From an uncultured Bacteroidales bacterium (GTDB lineage: Bacteria > Bacteroidota > Bacteroidia > Bacteroidales > Muribaculaceae): a stretch of DNA of 51,578 nucleotides. The stretch is taken from positions 1 to 51,578 of the forward strand of contig CADBDH010000018.1 of assembly GCA_902793405.1 (NCBI GenBank), read 5' to 3'. Below, piece by piece: positions 51,509-51,578 of this stretch (position 1 is the first letter of the stretch; every line of letters starts with the position of its first letter). The position numbers were made by a program, and so were the translations under genes. The notes beneath the pieces are model-generated. The model was given only the letters and a program-made list of their open reading frames with translations. It was not told the origin of the DNA and ran no database searches.

Positions 51509-51578
51509 TTATTGATTAAGGAATAGAGTTCGGTATTGCACCGGGCTCTTTCCATTTAACCGTAATTTGATTCTTTTA
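51509..51578 (-). CDS. IS3-family transposase (OrfB) C-terminal end, partial
   Basis: Read leftward from the window edge, the last 22 codons give KRIKLRLNGKSPVQYRTLFL then NQ and TAA (51511-51509). This is the usual end of IS3-type integrase-core transposases (N-ERIK-KLNG-SPVQYR). The gene continues outside the window. It may be intact there. Confidence 0.85.
   Translation of the reverse strand, partial: KRIKLRLNGKSPVQYRTLFLNQ

Overview
This window is chromosomal DNA from a member of the Bacteroidales (Bacteroidota), most likely a gut or rumen Muribaculaceae- or Prevotella-like lineage. Three things point there. Genes are preceded by the Bacteroidota -7 promoter element TAnnTTTG, often with TTG about 19-20 nt upstream. 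Many products are family-typical secreted or lipoprotein types (DUF4836, DUF4153, META, TPR, BspA-like with C-terminal dockerins). The housekeeping sigma factor has the short 285-residue Bacteroidota form. I cannot assign a genus from the sequence alone.

Layout. 1-648: a frameshifted FGE/SUMF1-type lipoprotein gene, cut by the left edge. 928-3174: a leftward overlapping operon of acyl-ACP thioesterase, chorismate synthase (aroC) and a YbaK-type Cys-tRNA(Pro) deacylase, divergent from a DUF5106-like thioredoxin-fold protein. 4111-7238: a large secreted TPR protein and a two-domain META protein. 7239-13702: a 1852-residue DUF285/BspA-like surface protein made of eight ~217-residue modules plus a dockerin, embedded in intergenic repeats. 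13703-17626: a large secreted protein of unknown function and a DUF4153 membrane protein. 17771-18137: RNase P RNA, followed by folC. 19844-21376: an HtrA/DegP protease. 21606-21797: a small RHH-like protein. 22086-23935: two RpoD-type sigma factors in tandem. 24131-26263: a beta-barrel protein and a DUF4836 lipoprotein. 26627-28861: a small acidic protein and the agmatine-to-putrescine pair aguA-aguB. 28959-31324: an amphipathic repeat protein, a BspA-like LRR/dockerin protein and a decapitated relative of it. 31492-36471: a leftward run of two rhomboid proteases, an EEP-family protein and an M3 peptidase. 36697-40314: HU and a third BspA-like/dockerin protein. 40608-46765: a dicarboxylate/amino-acid symporter, a FemAB/GNAT-like protein, a Wzx-type flippase, greA, a HIT protein, a BASS-family transporter and a small lipoprotein. 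47029-51227: parE, coaD and a C-terminal processing protease. The right edge has palindromic repeats and the end of an IS3-family element.

The strongest unusual signal is upstream of the first of the two sigma-factor genes. It has no Bacteroidota -7 element that I can see. Instead it carries a consensus-perfect sigma-54 (-24/-12) promoter, with an 11-bp-arm dyad about 50 bp further upstream where an enhancer-binding activator would sit. The second copy has an ordinary housekeeping promoter and looks like the canonical RpoD. The first differs from it mainly in the region 2.4/3.0 patch that reads the promoter -7/-10 element, while the region 4.2 helix-turn-helix is unchanged. This suggests a sigma-54-driven cascade that turns on a paralogous sigma-70 factor with altered -7 specificity.

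Other points of interest are a 22-bp palindromic repeat in frame inside aroC with two more copies near 15.8 kb, ~131-bp direct repeats flanking the DUF285 gene, and a terminator-like hairpin in the greA leader.
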